From Rodentibacter caecimuris (GTDB taxonomy: Bacteria; Pseudomonadota; Gammaproteobacteria; Enterobacterales; Pasteurellaceae): a stretch of DNA of 64,000 bases. A program made the translations under genes and the position numbers. Under the pieces are notes generated by a model. That model worked only from the letters and a program-made list of their open reading frames with translations. It was not told the DNA's origin and did not search any database. Shown one piece after another: positions 48,505 to 58,948 of this stretch; position 1 is the first letter of the stretch; each line of letters starts with the position of its first letter. Where the stretch lies: positions 55,922 through 119,921 of the forward strand of contig MLAA01000008.1 in NCBI GenBank assembly GCA_001998905.1. Reading direction: 5' to 3'.

Positions 48505-48576
48505 TAGTTCCCTACGTCAGTATTAACTGAATCAGGTTCACGGGTATAATCTCAGCAATATATGCACCCCGACTAA
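48505..48576 (-). ncRNA. TPP riboswitch (THI element)
   Basis: On the minus strand the conserved parts are present in order: CGGGGTGC, CTGAGAT-type (here GCTGAGAT), ACCCGTGAACCTGATT and CTGACGTAGGGAA. This aptamer binds thiamine pyrophosphate and shuts off thiMDE. About 70 bases separate it from the thiM ATG. Confidence 0.93.
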
Positions 48577-48642
48577 ACAGGCAATTAGTCTAATAAGACT
48601 GTTATTCTTTTGGCAAGCCCTAATATAAAAAAATAATAAAAA

Positions 48643-48658
48643 TGTGAAAACGATCACA
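48643..48658. promoter_or_regulatory. Consensus CRP site between thiM and accB
   Basis: TGTGA-AAACGA-TCACA is a perfect match to both CRP half sites. Its centre is about 61.5 bases upstream of the start predicted from the extended -10 TGGTACAAT (48697-48705) on the plus strand, the classical class I position. Confidence 0.65.
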
Positions 48659-48696
48659 TTTTATTCAATTAACATTTATTAGAAAAAATAAAGTAC

Positions 48697-48705
48697 TGGT
48701 ACAAT
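48697..48705 (+). promoter_or_regulatory. Extended -10 promoter element for accB
   Basis: TGG-TACAAT is an extended -10 without a good -35 box. It gives an accB leader of about 270 bases. No gene is seen in the leader; one uptake signal lies at 48951-48959. Confidence 0.55.
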
Positions 48706-48978
48706 CAGCAGGTTTGTTTTTGGACGATAACACAAAATAATATATTATCCGCAATCTTTCATTTTCTTACTGAAAAATGATTTTCTCGTTGAGCTCAATA
48801 AGAAGAAACGAATATTTTTTCGGAGTTTTCGCAGAAATTCACAGAATTTTATCGCCAAATGGCCTATTTTCAGGTAATCTTTGCGACGGTAAATGTAACT
48901 CAAATAAAAATCGCATTAACGGCGTGTTTCATAATGATGGCTCGCCACAAAAGTGCGGTCAAATTTTTAGGACAACGT

Positions 48979-49443
48979 ATGGACATTCGTAAAATAAAAA
49001 AACTTATTGAATTAGTTGAAGAATCCGGTATTACCGAACTAGAAGTTTCCGAAGAAGAAGGTTCTGTACGCATTAGCCGAGCGGTAATTAACGCACCGGC
49101 AAACGTACAATATCAAGTACCGGTCGCTGCTCCTGTTGCGCCGATACCTCCCGCTCCAACAGCAACCACACCGGTAACCTCGCCTGAACCAACGAACAAT
49201 GATTTATCCGGTCATATCATTCGTTCTCCAATGGTAGGAACGTTCTATCGTAGTCCAAGCCCAGAAGCGAAAGCCTTTGTTGAAATCGGGCAAACAGTGA
49301 AAGCAGGTGATGCACTATGCATTGTTGAAGCGATGAAAATGATGAACCGTATTGAAGCAGATAAAGCCGGTGTAGTAAAAGCTATTTTAGTCAATGACGG
49401 CGAGCCGGTAGAATTCGACGAGCCGTTAATCGTTATCGAATAA
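48979..49443 (+). CDS. accB: Biotin carboxyl carrier protein of acetyl-CoA carboxylase
   Basis: 154 residues from the ATG at 48979 (TTAGGACAACGT before it). N-terminal [18 protein letters not shown], a Pro/Ala-rich linker (about 45-75) and the biotin attachment Lys in [15 protein letters not shown]. It carries CO2 between AccC and the carboxyltransferase. The longer frame from 48859 belongs to the leader. Confidence 0.97.
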   Translation: MDIRKIKKLIELVEESGITELEVSEEEGSVRISRAVINAPANVQYQVPVAAPVAPIPPAPTATTPVTSPEPTNNDLSGHIIRSPMVGTFYRSPSPEAKAFVEIGQTVKAGDALCIVEAMKMMNRIEADKAGVVKAILVNDGEPVEFDEPLIVIE

Positions 49444-49466
49444 TTTTCCCAATTTTCATTATCCTT

Positions 49467-49490
49467 AAATGGTGAGTTTGCTCACCATTT
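49467..49490 (+). terminator. Hairpin between accB and accC
   Basis: A perfect 10-bp stem AAATGGTGAG/CTCACCATTT with loop TTTG, followed by ATTTTAAT. It may act as an attenuator between the two genes. Confidence 0.65.
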
Positions 49491-49512
49491 ATTTTAATCA
49501 ATGGAATTTCTT

Positions 49513-50859
49513 ATGTTAGAAAAAGTCGTTATTGCCAACCGTGGTGAAATTGCACTGCGTATTTTACGGGCTTGTAAAGAATTAGGTATAAAAACCGTTG
49601 CCGTCCATTCCTCAGCAGATCGCGAATTAAAGCATGTCTTATTGGCAGATCAAACTGTTTGTATCGGCCCTGCCCCTTCCGCTAAAAGCTATTTAAATAT
49701 TCCAGCCATCATTGCCGCAGCAGAAGTAACCGGTGCAGATGCTATTCACCCTGGCTATGGTTTCTTATCCGAGAATGCCGATTTTGCAGAACAAGTTGAA
49801 CGTTCAGGTTTTACTTTCATCGGACCAACGGCAGAAGTAATTCGTCTAATGGGGGATAAAGTATCCGCAATTAATGCGATGAAAAAAGCTGGCGTTCCTT
49901 GTGTACCGGGCTCAAACGGACCTGTTGGAAGTGATATGAAGAAAAACAAAGAAATCGCTAAACGAATCGGTTATCCGGTTATTATTAAAGCTTCTGGCGG
50001 CGGCGGCGGTCGAGGAATGCGTGTGGTCCGTAACGAAACCGCACTTGAAGAATCTATTGCAATGACAAAAGCTGAAGCAAAAGCGGCTTTCAATAATGAT
50101 ATGGTTTATATGGAAAAATATCTGGAAAATCCACGCCATATTGAAATACAAGTCTTAGCCGATACACATGGCAATGCGATTTACTTAGCAGAACGGGATT
50201 GCTCAATGCAACGCCGTCATCAAAAAGTGGTTGAAGAAGCACCTGCCCCTGGAATTACTGAAGAACTACGTCGTGATATAGGTACGCGTTGTGCCAAAGC
50301 CTGTATTGAAATAGGCTATCGAGGAGCGGGAACTTTTGAATTTTTATACGAGAATGGTGAATTTTATTTCATTGAAATGAATACCCGTATTCAAGTGGAA
50401 CACCCTGTTACCGAAATGATTACCGGTGTCGATTTGGTAAAAGAACAATTACGTATCGCGGCAGGTTTGCCACTATCAATTAAACAAGAAAATATCAAAG
50501 TCAGAGGACACGCCTTAGAATGCCGTATTAACGCGGAAGATCCGCAAAACTTTTTGCCTTCGCCAGGCAAAGTAACGCATCTACATTCGCCAGGGGGGTT
50601 AGGCGTACGTTGGGATTCCCACGTTTATGGTGGCTACACTGTACCACCGCACTATGATTCAATGATCGCTAAATTAATTACTTATGGCGATACCCGCGAA
50701 GTGGCAATTCGTCGTATGCAAAATGCGCTATCGGAAACAATTATCGAGGGTATTAAAACAAATATTCCGTTACATGAATTAATTTTAAACGATGAAAACT
50801 TCCAACAAGGTGGAACCAATATCCACTATTTGGAGAAAAAATTAGGAATGCACGATTAG
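49513..50859 (+). CDS. accC: Biotin carboxylase subunit of acetyl-CoA carboxylase
   Basis: 448 residues from the ATG at 49513, giving [21 protein letters not shown] as in E. coli. ATP-grasp motifs [14 protein letters not shown] and the catalytic [16 protein letters not shown] are present. It carboxylates biotin on AccB. Confidence 0.97.
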   Translation: MLEKVVIANRGEIALRILRACKELGIKTVAVHSSADRELKHVLLADQTVCIGPAPSAKSYLNIPAIIAAAEVTGADAIHPGYGFLSENADFAEQVERSGFTFIGPTAEVIRLMGDKVSAINAMKKAGVPCVPGSNGPVGSDMKKNKEIAKRIGYPVIIKASGGGGGRGMRVVRNETALEESIAMTKAEAKAAFNNDMVYMEKYLENPRHIEIQVLADTHGNAIYLAERDCSMQRRHQKVVEEAPAPGITEELRRDIGTRCAKACIEIGYRGAGTFEFLYENGEFYFIEMNTRIQVEHPVTEMITGVDLVKEQLRIAAGLPLSIKQENIKVRGHALECRINAEDPQNFLPSPGKVTHLHSPGGLGVRWDSHVYGGYTVPPHYDSMIAKLITYGDTREVAIRRMQNALSETIIEGIKTNIPLHELILNDENFQQGGTNIHYLEKKLGMHD

Positions 50860-50886
50860 TGCCTTTCTAAACAGATAAAAACCGGA

Positions 50887-50934
50887 TTTTATAACATTGT
50901 ACTATTCTAATATATCAATGGTTCTAAATCCGGT
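50887..50934 (+). terminator. Possible accC terminator
   Basis: Inverted repeat AACCGGATTT and AAATCCGGTT with a loop of about 27 bases, followed by ACTTTTATC. The long loop lowers confidence. Confidence 0.5.
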
Positions 50935-51039
50935 TACTTTTATCTGCTGATTATCTTTCTCAAAAAAATCAAAACATTCAAATTTTTAACTGCGTCAAGT
51001 TAAAATTCCGAATTATATATTGAGCATACGGGAGGAATA

Positions 51040-51282
51040 ATGCCAAAGACCCATTATCAACAAGCCGCTAAAGAAGCTTATTATGCGTTAGGATTGACCT
51101 TATTTTATGTTATTGCTTGGTGTATAAGCGCTTATTTGGTTCCAGATAATAAAGGAATTTTAGGCTTCCCAATTTGGTTTGAGCTAAGCTGTTTATACTT
51201 ACCACTATTATTTTCATTGTTGGTTGCTGTAGTAATTCGTCTTTACTTCAAAGAAATTGATTTACACGAGGATAAAGAATGA
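51040..51282 (+). CDS. yhdT: YhdT family membrane protein (DUF997)
   Basis: 80 residues, two membrane helices (about 14-32 and 47-66) and a polar C-terminus. It is always next to panF in enteric bacteria and Pasteurellaceae; its role is unknown but it may assist PanF. GGGAGGA precedes the ATG. The stop overlaps the panF ATG (ATGA). Confidence 0.9.
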   Translation: MPKTHYQQAAKEAYYALGLTLFYVIAWCISAYLVPDNKGILGFPIWFELSCLYLPLLFSLLVAVVIRLYFKEIDLHEDKE

Positions 51283-52724
51283 ACAACTATTTAATTTTCC
51301 CCCTTATTACTTATCTTTTCTTCGTATTTGCGATCGCTTATTATGCCTATACAAAACGCCGGCAGGGCGGCTTTATGGACGAATATTTTGTCGGTAACCG
51401 TTCAATGTCCGGATTCGTCCTAGCAATGACTACAGCTGCCACTTATGTGGGCGCAAGTTCTTTTATTGGAGGTCCTGGTGCCGCTTATAAGTATGGTCTA
51501 GGTTGGGTATTATTAGCAATGATCCAAGTCCCTGTCGTATTGCTTTCTCTTGGTGTACTTGGAAAAAAATTTGCACTTTGGGCCAGAAAAAACAACAGTA
51601 TTACCGTTAACGATGTTCTCTATGCTCGCTACCAACATCGAGGTTTAGTCTGGCTTGCTTGCTTATCGCTACTTTTCTCTTTTTTCATTATGATGGCAGT
51701 GCAATTTATCGGTGCTGGACGCTTACTAGAAACCGCATTGGGAATCGACTATAAATTATCCGTACTAATTTTCGGTTTTACTGTTGGAATTTATACCTTT
51801 ATAGGTGGTTTCCGAGCGGTTGTCTTAACAGACACAATTCAAGGTTTAGTGATGCTTATCGGCACTTTTTTACTGTTGTTCGGCGTTATTTATGCGGGTG
51901 GAGGAATCGATCAGATAATAGACAAGTTAAATCAAATTAATCCTCATTTAACCACCCCCTATGGCATTGCCGAACGTCCGTTAGATTTCACTTTTATGGC
52001 CTCTTTTTGGGTATTAGTTTGCTTCGGTTTAATTGGGCTTCCTCATATTGCTATCCGTAGTATGTCCTATAAAGATAGTCGATCTCTGCATAGAGGTATT
52101 ATTATCGGTACTATTGTCATCTCTTTATTAATGTTAGGAATGCACCTTGCCGGAGCATTAGGTCGCGCAGTGGTTCCAGATCTCGTCGTCGTTGATACAA
52201 TCATACCAACCCTTATGCTACAAGTTTTACCTCCTGTTGTTGCTGGTATTTTTCTTGCCGCGCCGATGGCTGCCATTATGTCAAGTATCGACTCAATGCT
52301 AATCCAATCTTCATCAACCCTAATTAAAGATCTCTATTTAGGCGTTTTACCGCAAGCTAAATACAAAGAAAAACAAATTAAACGGCTATCAATATTAACA
52401 ACATTAGTATTCTGCCTACTTTTAATTGCAGCAACAATGTATCCACCCGATATGTTAATTTGGCTTAATTTATTTTCTCTAGGTGGGTTAGAAACAACAT
52501 TTTTATGGACAATTCTACTTGGACTATATTGGGACAAGGCTAATGCTTATGGTGCAATGTGTTCTATGCTAACAGGTTTTATTAGCTATGTCGTATTGAC
52601 TCTATGGCAAATAAAGCTTTTCGGTTTTCATCAGATTGTACCGTCATTATGTTTAGGTTTAATCGCCTTTTTAATAGCAAACAAGTGGGGTGAAAAAATA
52701 GCTATGAAACCGACCGCACTTTAG
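51279..52724 (+). CDS. panF: Sodium/pantothenate symporter
   Basis: 481 residues, about 12-13 membrane helices of the sodium:solute symporter family. It has GFMDEYFVGNRSMSGFVLAMT near the start and the signature GGFRAVVLTDTIQGLVM. It imports pantothenate with sodium; an uptake signal lies at the 3' end (52713-52721). Confidence 0.95.
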   Translation: MNNYLIFPLITYLFFVFAIAYYAYTKRRQGGFMDEYFVGNRSMSGFVLAMTTAATYVGASSFIGGPGAAYKYGLGWVLLAMIQVPVVLLSLGVLGKKFALWARKNNSITVNDVLYARYQHRGLVWLACLSLLFSFFIMMAVQFIGAGRLLETALGIDYKLSVLIFGFTVGIYTFIGGFRAVVLTDTIQGLVMLIGTFLLLFGVIYAGGGIDQIIDKLNQINPHLTTPYGIAERPLDFTFMASFWVLVCFGLIGLPHIAIRSMSYKDSRSLHRGIIIGTIVISLLMLGMHLAGALGRAVVPDLVVVDTIIPTLMLQVLPPVVAGIFLAAPMAAIMSSIDSMLIQSSSTLIKDLYLGVLPQAKYKEKQIKRLSILTTLVFCLLLIAATMYPPDMLIWLNLFSLGGLETTFLWTILLGLYWDKANAYGAMCSMLTGFISYVVLTLWQIKLFGFHQIVPSLCLGLIAFLIANKWGEKIAMKPTAL

Positions 52725-52738
52725 AATAAGGTTTTATT

Positions 52739-53599
52739 ATGTTATATCAAGTCCTTGCGCTATTCATTTGGAGTAGCGCATTCATTGCCGCCAAATACGC
52801 TTACACAATGCTCGATCCCGTTTTAATGGTTCAGCTCAGGTTAACAATGGTGGCAATATTCATTCTTCCTCTCTTTTTACGTCGTTGGAAAAAAATAGAC
52901 AAACCAATGCGTAAACAGCTCTGGGCATTAGGCTTTTTTAATTATACTGCCGTTTTTTTATTACAATTTATTGGCCTCGAATATACCTCCGCCGCCAGTG
53001 CCGTCACAATGATAGGATTAGAACCCCTCTTAGTAATTTTTATCGGACATTTTTTCTTCAAAGATTATGCTCAAAACTACCACTGGTTCTTTGGCTCTTT
53101 TGCTTTTATCGGTATTGTCGTATTAATTCTAGGAGGAACTGAAGACGGTGAAATCAGCTTATTCGGTTGTATTTTAGTATTAATGGCCGGCGTGGTATTT
53201 TCAAGTTGTTTACGTTGGACGAGAAAAGTGGTGGCCAATATTTCAGCTCAAGCCTATACTTCAGCCTCCATCGTATTAGGAACAATCACAACTCTCCCTT
53301 TCACATTATTACTGACCAGAAATTGGCACATTGATTTTAACTGGTTAGGTTTTCTAGGATTGTTATATTTAGGCTTTGCTTGTAGTTGGCTAGCATTTTG
53401 GTTGTGGAATAAAGGATTAAATAATGTTGATCCAAAAATATCTGGAATTTTGACCGCACTTGAGCCTATTTTTGGTGTATTTCTCACCGTTCTATTGCTT
53501 AATGAATATATTTCATTGATTTCATGGATAGGAATTTTTATTATCATCGGCGCAACCCTAGGGGCAAGCGTTTTGCCAAAACTTATTAACAAATCATAG
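52739..53599 (+). CDS. EamA/DMT-family transporter
   Basis: 286 residues with ten hydrophobic helices in two EamA repeats ([14 protein letters not shown] in the first, [16 protein letters not shown] in the second). Probably exports amino acids or metabolites; the substrate cannot be told. It starts 14 bp after panF. Confidence 0.88.
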   Translation: MLYQVLALFIWSSAFIAAKYAYTMLDPVLMVQLRLTMVAIFILPLFLRRWKKIDKPMRKQLWALGFFNYTAVFLLQFIGLEYTSAASAVTMIGLEPLLVIFIGHFFFKDYAQNYHWFFGSFAFIGIVVLILGGTEDGEISLFGCILVLMAGVVFSSCLRWTRKVVANISAQAYTSASIVLGTITTLPFTLLLTRNWHIDFNWLGFLGLLYLGFACSWLAFWLWNKGLNNVDPKISGILTALEPIFGVFLTVLLLNEYISLISWIGIFIIIGATLGASVLPKLINKS

Positions 53600-53607
53600 G
53601 AAATATT

Positions 53608-54486
53608 ATGGCTTGGCTTCAACTTCGTTTGAACAGTACCGCACAACTAGCGGAACAAATCAGTGATTATTTAACCGATATCGGCGCAGTTTCCATTACA
53701 TTTATGGACAGTCAGGATACGCCAATTTTTGAGCCTCTCCCTGGAGAAACAAGATTATGGGGCAATACCGATATTATGGCACTATTTGATGCCGAAACCG
53801 ATATGCAACAAATTGTCAAACTACTTCGTCAAGCTCATATTCTCTCTACAGAAAGTCCCTATAAAATAGAACAAATTGAAGACAAAGATTGGGAACGAGA
53901 GTGGATGGATAACTTTCATCCGATGCAATTCGGCAAACGTCTTTGGATTTGCCCAAGCTGGCGTGAAATACCAGACGAAAATGCAGTCAATGTGATGCTA
54001 GATCCAGGGTTAGCATTTGGTACAGGCACACACCCAACAACCGCTTTATGTTTAGAATGGTTAGATAGCCTAGATTTACAAGATAAAACCGTAATTGATT
54101 TTGGTTGTGGTTCGGGAATTCTCGCTATTGCGGCATTAAAATTGGGCGCCAAAAGTGCGGTTGGTATTGATATCGATCCGCAAGCTATTATCGCTAGCCG
54201 TAATAATGCAGAGCAAAACGGCGTATCGGATCGCTTACAGCTATTCCTTTCCGAACAAAAACCGACTAATTTACAAGCAGATGTGGTAGTTGCTAATATT
54301 TTAGCAGGCCCGTTAAAAGAACTTTCTCCAATTATCAGCCAATTAGTAAAACCTAATGGCGCCCTAGGTTTATCGGGAATCTTAGAAACCCAATCACAAT
54401 CCATATGTGAAGCTTATACCCAAAGCTTCACACTAGACCCCGTTGCCGTAAGGGAAGAATGGTGCAGAATTACCGGACATAAATAA
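53608..54486 (+). CDS. prmA: Ribosomal protein L11 methyltransferase
   Basis: 292 residues. The N-terminal substrate domain opens [21 protein letters not shown]. The SAM-binding motif is [20 protein letters not shown], with [14 protein letters not shown] before it and [10 protein letters not shown] after. It trimethylates L11 (rplK in this window). It starts 8 bp after the transporter gene. Confidence 0.96.
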   Translation: MAWLQLRLNSTAQLAEQISDYLTDIGAVSITFMDSQDTPIFEPLPGETRLWGNTDIMALFDAETDMQQIVKLLRQAHILSTESPYKIEQIEDKDWEREWMDNFHPMQFGKRLWICPSWREIPDENAVNVMLDPGLAFGTGTHPTTALCLEWLDSLDLQDKTVIDFGCGSGILAIAALKLGAKSAVGIDIDPQAIIASRNNAEQNGVSDRLQLFLSEQKPTNLQADVVVANILAGPLKELSPIISQLVKPNGALGLSGILETQSQSICEAYTQSFTLDPVAVREEWCRITGHK

Positions 54487-54492
54487 GATAGG

Positions 54493-54510
54493 GGGCTATC
54501 AGAATAGCCC
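54493..54510 (+). terminator. Hairpin after prmA
   Basis: A 7-bp stem GGGCTAT/ATAGCCC with loop CAGA, 7 bp past the prmA stop. No T-run follows. Confidence 0.5.
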
Positions 54511-55126
54511 TAAATCGTACACCATTTTCCCAGTGGCTTTAGCTATTATTCTTCCTATGCTCCCAAATTAAACCGAGATTCTAGAATAAGGTCAGTTTTT
54601 TACTTATTCTATAGCATTTCCACAACATTCTTTTCACCTAATTCTAATTTTCAATGTTATTCTGCTTAGTGAAAATAGCTCAAAGGGATTAATGCATTCG
54701 TAGGGAAATTTACACATATCAAGAGGTGTTATTGCTACAATAGATATTGATAATAAACTCGCTATCGAGCTTAATTTTTCTTTTCATAACGAGATAAGAG
54801 CTTGAATTTGATATTTTTCACCTCAACAGTAAAAAATCACCTTGTTGCTTAACATACCAACCAATCCCTTCTTTTCCCTTGCAATAATCACTAAAATAGT
54901 GTTCGTTAAATTCTACGGAATTATCAAAAATTTCGCTATCCTTTAGGGATAAATAATAATCTCTTTGATCTTCCAATAAAAAGTGCGGCTAGATTTGAAG
55001 ATAAATAATTAAATCAACAAGTTAGCGGAACGTTACTTCTATGATTTTTATGTATAACGCTCTTTTATTCACAATGGGCTATCTTAACTTTTATATGATT
55101 AGCACACTGACTAATCTACGCTCTAA
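54511..55126. other. 640-bp gene-poor gap after prmA
   Basis: Apart from the fragment at 54818-54976 and an imperfect uptake signal near 54980, I see no gene on either strand. In H. influenzae and E. coli prmA is followed by dusB and fis, which are missing here. Confidence 0.6.
54818..54976 (-). pseudogene. Gene fragment or remnant
   Basis: A 50-codon stretch with protein-like composition (EDQRDYYLSLKDSEIFDN, then YFSDYCKGKEGIGWYVKQQ, ending FLLLR). It lacks an ATG: upstream it meets TAG within 6 codons and could start only at a TTG. It looks like the C-terminal end of a lost gene. The family is not recognised. Confidence 0.4.
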
Positions 55127-56173
55127 TTATTTTAAATTTATAAACTTTTTCATCTGATCAACCACTACATCAACCTGAATTTGAGCCATTAAATTTTTAC
55201 CTTTTAATTTTGTTACCCAAGGTAATTGAGATGAAGGTTTCCCCTGCTCTTTTTGCACATTTTCTTCATACACGGAAACCACATTGGTCAAATTATTATA
55301 GGGGCCGGTTCTTAGAGGATTATGATAAGCATATAGACCAATAATTGGCGTATTCTGCATTGTCGCGATATGAGCTGGACCAGAATCCGGTGCAATCACT
55401 AAATCTGCTTGTCCGATTAATGCAGCGAGCTGTTTCAATGTAGTTTTTCCTACCGCATTGATTGGAGAAAAATCACAAAGTGCGGTTATTTTTTGAGTAG
55501 TTTCTACTTCTCTAGGGGTTGGTGCACCGCAAAAAATGACATTAAAATGGTGTTGATAAGCAATATTAGCAATTTTTGCATAACGTTCTATCAGCCAATC
55601 TTTTTCTGGCTTACTTGAGCAAGGCGCAATAATCAAATTTTTTCGGTTGGAATCAAGAAATTGATTAGCAACCGAATAATCTTCTTCTGAGATAGGTAGA
55701 CGCCAGTATGGTGCAACGATCGGTATACCAAGATATTTAGCAAACGCCATAAAACCGTCCAGAACATGTGGATTATCAGGATCTTCTATCCGTCTATTTA
55801 CAAATAGCGATTGCATTTCACGACTACGTTGTTTACCAAAGCCAACTTTGTAGGTTGCGCGAATCCCTAAAGAGAGAATAGATGCTCGAAATGCCGTTTG
55901 CATATTAAGTAGAACATCAAAACGGCGATCTTTTAATTGTCGCCATAAAGAGAATATGCCGACCCAACCACTTTTTTTATCATAAGGAACAAAGGTAATA
56001 CCCTCTATCCCAGCTACTAATTGCATTTCTGTTTTTCCTATGATCCAAACGATTTCCGTGGTTTGCCAGAAATCTCGAATTTGCTGTACTGCGGCAAGAG
56101 TATTACATACATCACCCACAGCAGATAAACGTAAAATACAAATTGATTTTGGTGCTTGTTCAAAAAGTGGCAT
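55127..56173 (-). CDS. opsX: LPS heptosyltransferase I (OpsX type)
   Basis: 348 residues, GT-9/GT-B fold. It opens ICILRLSAVGDVCNTLAAVQQI and has the late donor-site DLVIAPDSGPAHIATMQNTP, ending GLYAYHNPLRTGPY. It adds the first heptose to phosphorylated Kdo in lipooligosaccharide. It is divergent from kdkA, which makes the phospho-Kdo acceptor, as in H. influenzae. Confidence 0.93.
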   Translation of the reverse strand: MPLFEQAPKSICILRLSAVGDVCNTLAAVQQIRDFWQTTEIVWIIGKTEMQLVAGIEGITFVPYDKKSGWVGIFSLWRQLKDRRFDVLLNMQTAFRASILSLGIRATYKVGFGKQRSREMQSLFVNRRIEDPDNPHVLDGFMAFAKYLGIPIVAPYWRLPISEEDYSVANQFLDSNRKNLIIAPCSSKPEKDWLIERYAKIANIAYQHHFNVIFCGAPTPREVETTQKITALCDFSPINAVGKTTLKQLAALIGQADLVIAPDSGPAHIATMQNTPIIGLYAYHNPLRTGPYNNLTNVVSVYEENVQKEQGKPSSQLPWVTKLKGKNLMAQIQVDVVVDQMKKFINLK

Positions 56174-56250
56174 TTAAGATTCCCTAACATTTTCATTGTC
56201 ATTATTTTAAAGTAGAATGCATCTATTCAGCAAATAGTCCCATCTTTTAT

Positions 56251-56973
56251 ATGCAGCAATTACAACAAAATAACTGTTTTTTCATTTTTAATTCCACTCA
56301 ATCTTTTCCTAATATCAACGATTTTTTCACACTGCAATTTTGGCAAAATCAAAATAGAGTTATTGGCTCTGCAAAAGGACGTGGCACCACTTACTTTTTA
56401 AAAACAAAAGATTTATTCGGAGTTAATACAGCATTACGTCATTACTACCGTGGTGGGATATGGGGAAAAATCAACCGAGATTGCTATCAATTCAATACGT
56501 TAGAGACAACACGTAGTTTTGCTGAATTTCATTTACTACAAAATCTCCACCAACAAGGATTCCCGGTCCCTAAACCAATTGGTGCGAAGATCAGTAAAAC
56601 CATATTAGGCCGTTATCGTGCTGATATTCTTACCGAGCAAATAGAAAATGCCGAAGATCTAACTGCTTTTTTACAACGGACATCTTTATCTGAGCCATAT
56701 TGGCGAGAAATTGGTCGCTTAGTTCGCCGTTTACACAATCTACAAATTTGCCATACGGATTTAAACGCTCACAATATTTTGTTACAGCAAACCGAGCAAG
56801 GTTCGAAATTTTGGCTAATTGATTTCGATAAGTGCGGTCAAAAATCGGGCAGTTTTTGGAAAGAGCAAAATTTACAGCGTCTAAAACGTTCCTTCTTGAA
56901 GGAAAAAAAGAGAATGGCAATTTATTTCGAGAAAGATAATTGGCAAAACGTACTAGCTGGATATCACGAATAA
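56251..56973 (+). CDS. kdkA: 3-deoxy-D-manno-octulosonate (Kdo) kinase
   Basis: 240 residues, small kinase fold: GRGTTYFLK (ATP loop), the catalytic CHTDLNAHNILL and the metal DFDKCGQKSG. It phosphorylates the single Kdo of lipid IVA at O-4, typical of Haemophilus-like lipooligosaccharide. An uptake signal (56830-56838) lies in the coding region. Confidence 0.94.
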   Translation: MQQLQQNNCFFIFNSTQSFPNINDFFTLQFWQNQNRVIGSAKGRGTTYFLKTKDLFGVNTALRHYYRGGIWGKINRDCYQFNTLETTRSFAEFHLLQNLHQQGFPVPKPIGAKISKTILGRYRADILTEQIENAEDLTAFLQRTSLSEPYWREIGRLVRRLHNLQICHTDLNAHNILLQQTEQGSKFWLIDFDKCGQKSGSFWKEQNLQRLKRSFLKEKKRMAIYFEKDNWQNVLAGYHE

Positions 56974-56996
56974 TATGCCCTATACATAGGGCATAT
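56973..56996. terminator. Palindromic hairpin between convergent kdkA and ABC transporter genes
   Basis: ATATGCCCTAT-AC-ATAGGGCATAT is a perfect 11-bp palindrome that starts at the kdkA stop and could serve both strands. No strong T-run. Confidence 0.6.
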
Positions 56997-57005
56997 GATG
57001 TAATA

Positions 57006-58784
57006 TTAGCTCAATGACCATGTTCCGTTTTCTAAAATTCGTAATTGACGGCTATGTAAATTGAGTAAGCTTGAGCGATGTCCTACACTAATAATTGTTG
57101 TATCCACTAGCTCTTTTTTCACTAAACGATACATTGCTTCCTCCAATCCTTCATCCATACTTGCTGTTGCTTCATCCAAAAATGCAACTGTCGGTTTGTG
57201 TAATAATAGGCGAGCAAAAGCAAGACGTTGCTGCTCACCAAGAGATAAAATATGCGTCCAATCCTGCTCTTGCTCCAAACAGTGTTGTAAATGACCTAAT
57301 TGAACTTTTTGTAAAATTTCATAAATTCGATTTAGATCCATTTGCTCTGGGATCGACGGATAACAAAGTGCATTCAGTAAGTTACCTTGAGGTAAATAAG
57401 GACGCTGCGAAAGAAATAATGTATTTTGCTGCGGACAATAAATTTCCCCCTCTGAATAAGGCCAAAGTCCGGCAATAGTGCGTAGTAATGTGGTTTTCCC
57501 AACGCCTGATTTACCTTGAATTAATAAGCTTTCTCCCTGAGCTAGCGAGAAATCAAGCCCTTTAATTAAAGATTTACCCAACGGATTGTTAACTGTCAAT
57601 TGTTTAAATACTACTGAGCTAGGATGATGATGAATATAGGTTTTAGATTGCTCACCGGCGGTAATAACGGCATTATCAAATCCCGTTAAACGATCTAAAG
57701 TTGCCTTATATTCAGCAAATGTATCATAGGAAGCACGGAAAAAAGATAAATTGGCGTGAAGCTGTCCGAATACTTGCAAAGTTTGCATTAAATCACCTAA
57801 TTTAATTTGCTTTTCAAAATAGCGCCCTACTTGAATAAGAATTGGAAACACTGAAGAGATTTGACTTGCCATTGCATTAAATCCAACAAATTTCAATGTT
57901 CGGTAAACGATATCCCACATGTTTTTGATCACAGAATTAAATTGGCGGTATAGCAGAGATTTTTCCATTTTTTCGCCAGCATAAAAGGCGATACTTTCTG
58001 CATACTCTTTTATACGAATTAACGAATAACGGTAATTTGCATTTAATCTCTCGTTCATAAAACTAAGATTAATTAAAGGTTTTCCTAGCCAAAATGCAAT
58101 TAGTGTACTTAGTAATACATAGCCGAAGATCAAAAAAACCATCATATGAGGAATATCAATACCTAGTAATCGCATAGGACCAGATAATCCCCATAAAATC
58201 AAAGTATAAGAAATAATTGATGTAACAGCATCAATCACTCCTGTGCTTAAACTTAATGTTGTCGTAACATAAGATTGAACATCTTGCTGAATACGCTGAT
58301 CGGGGTTATCGAACTGCTCGGCAAGATACTGGGTCTTGTAATAGGCTTGATTCGCCATCCATTTTTCCAGCATTTGCCCGTTTAACCATTCCACCCAATC
58401 AATAGAGAAACGCTTTTCTAAGTAATAACTGACAAGAACAGCTGATACGGAAAAAAAAGCAATAAAGCAAAACAAAATCATTTGTTGCCAAAACGAAGTT
58501 TGATCGAATTCTTGTAATGCCGTATACATATTATTGTACCAAGTCGAATGAATTAGACTCAGGCGCACGCTAAATAAGGTCATCGTAACAATTAATAAAA
58601 ATAACAAAATCGGTTTAAGACTTCGTTTAGGCGATAAATAGCCAGCGGCAAATTGCCAAAATTGTTTACCCCAATAGGTGTAACGAACGATCAAAAAAAT
58701 CCCAAAACTAAAGACTATGGCTGTCATTACAAGAGTTTTGGCAATCCAAAGGGAAGAAGTAATAATTTCTTGAGTGTAATCCAT
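57006..58784 (-). CDS. SbmA/YddA-type ABC transporter, fused permease-ATPase
   Basis: 592 residues. The N-terminal half (about 1-350) is an ABC-transporter membrane domain of the SbmA/BacA type with FWQFAAGYLSPKRS and YYLEKRFSIDWVEWLNGQMLEKW. The C-terminal ATPase has Walker A IQGKSGVGKTTLLRT, signature LSLGEQQRLAFAR and Walker B VAFLDEATASMD. Likely an exporter/importer of peptides or cofactors of unknown substrate (H. influenzae HI0036 type). Confidence 0.9.
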   Translation of the reverse strand: MDYTQEIITSSLWIAKTLVMTAIVFSFGIFLIVRYTYWGKQFWQFAAGYLSPKRSLKPILLFLLIVTMTLFSVRLSLIHSTWYNNMYTALQEFDQTSFWQQMILFCFIAFFSVSAVLVSYYLEKRFSIDWVEWLNGQMLEKWMANQAYYKTQYLAEQFDNPDQRIQQDVQSYVTTTLSLSTGVIDAVTSIISYTLILWGLSGPMRLLGIDIPHMMVFLIFGYVLLSTLIAFWLGKPLINLSFMNERLNANYRYSLIRIKEYAESIAFYAGEKMEKSLLYRQFNSVIKNMWDIVYRTLKFVGFNAMASQISSVFPILIQVGRYFEKQIKLGDLMQTLQVFGQLHANLSFFRASYDTFAEYKATLDRLTGFDNAVITAGEQSKTYIHHHPSSVVFKQLTVNNPLGKSLIKGLDFSLAQGESLLIQGKSGVGKTTLLRTIAGLWPYSEGEIYCPQQNTLFLSQRPYLPQGNLLNALCYPSIPEQMDLNRIYEILQKVQLGHLQHCLEQEQDWTHILSLGEQQRLAFARLLLHKPTVAFLDEATASMDEGLEEAMYRLVKKELVDTTIISVGHRSSLLNLHSRQLRILENGTWSLS

Positions 58785-58948
58785 AATAAAAAAATCATAA
58801 TAAAAAGTGCGCTCAATTTTAGGAATATTTCTCTATTAGGCAAGAAAAAATGTGATGAAGTCATCATTTTTTATTTTTTCTCAAGATTTTTAAAAATCGG
58901 AATTGCTATAATCCGAAATAGTTAATTTTATTTCTTTGAGGAATCAAT

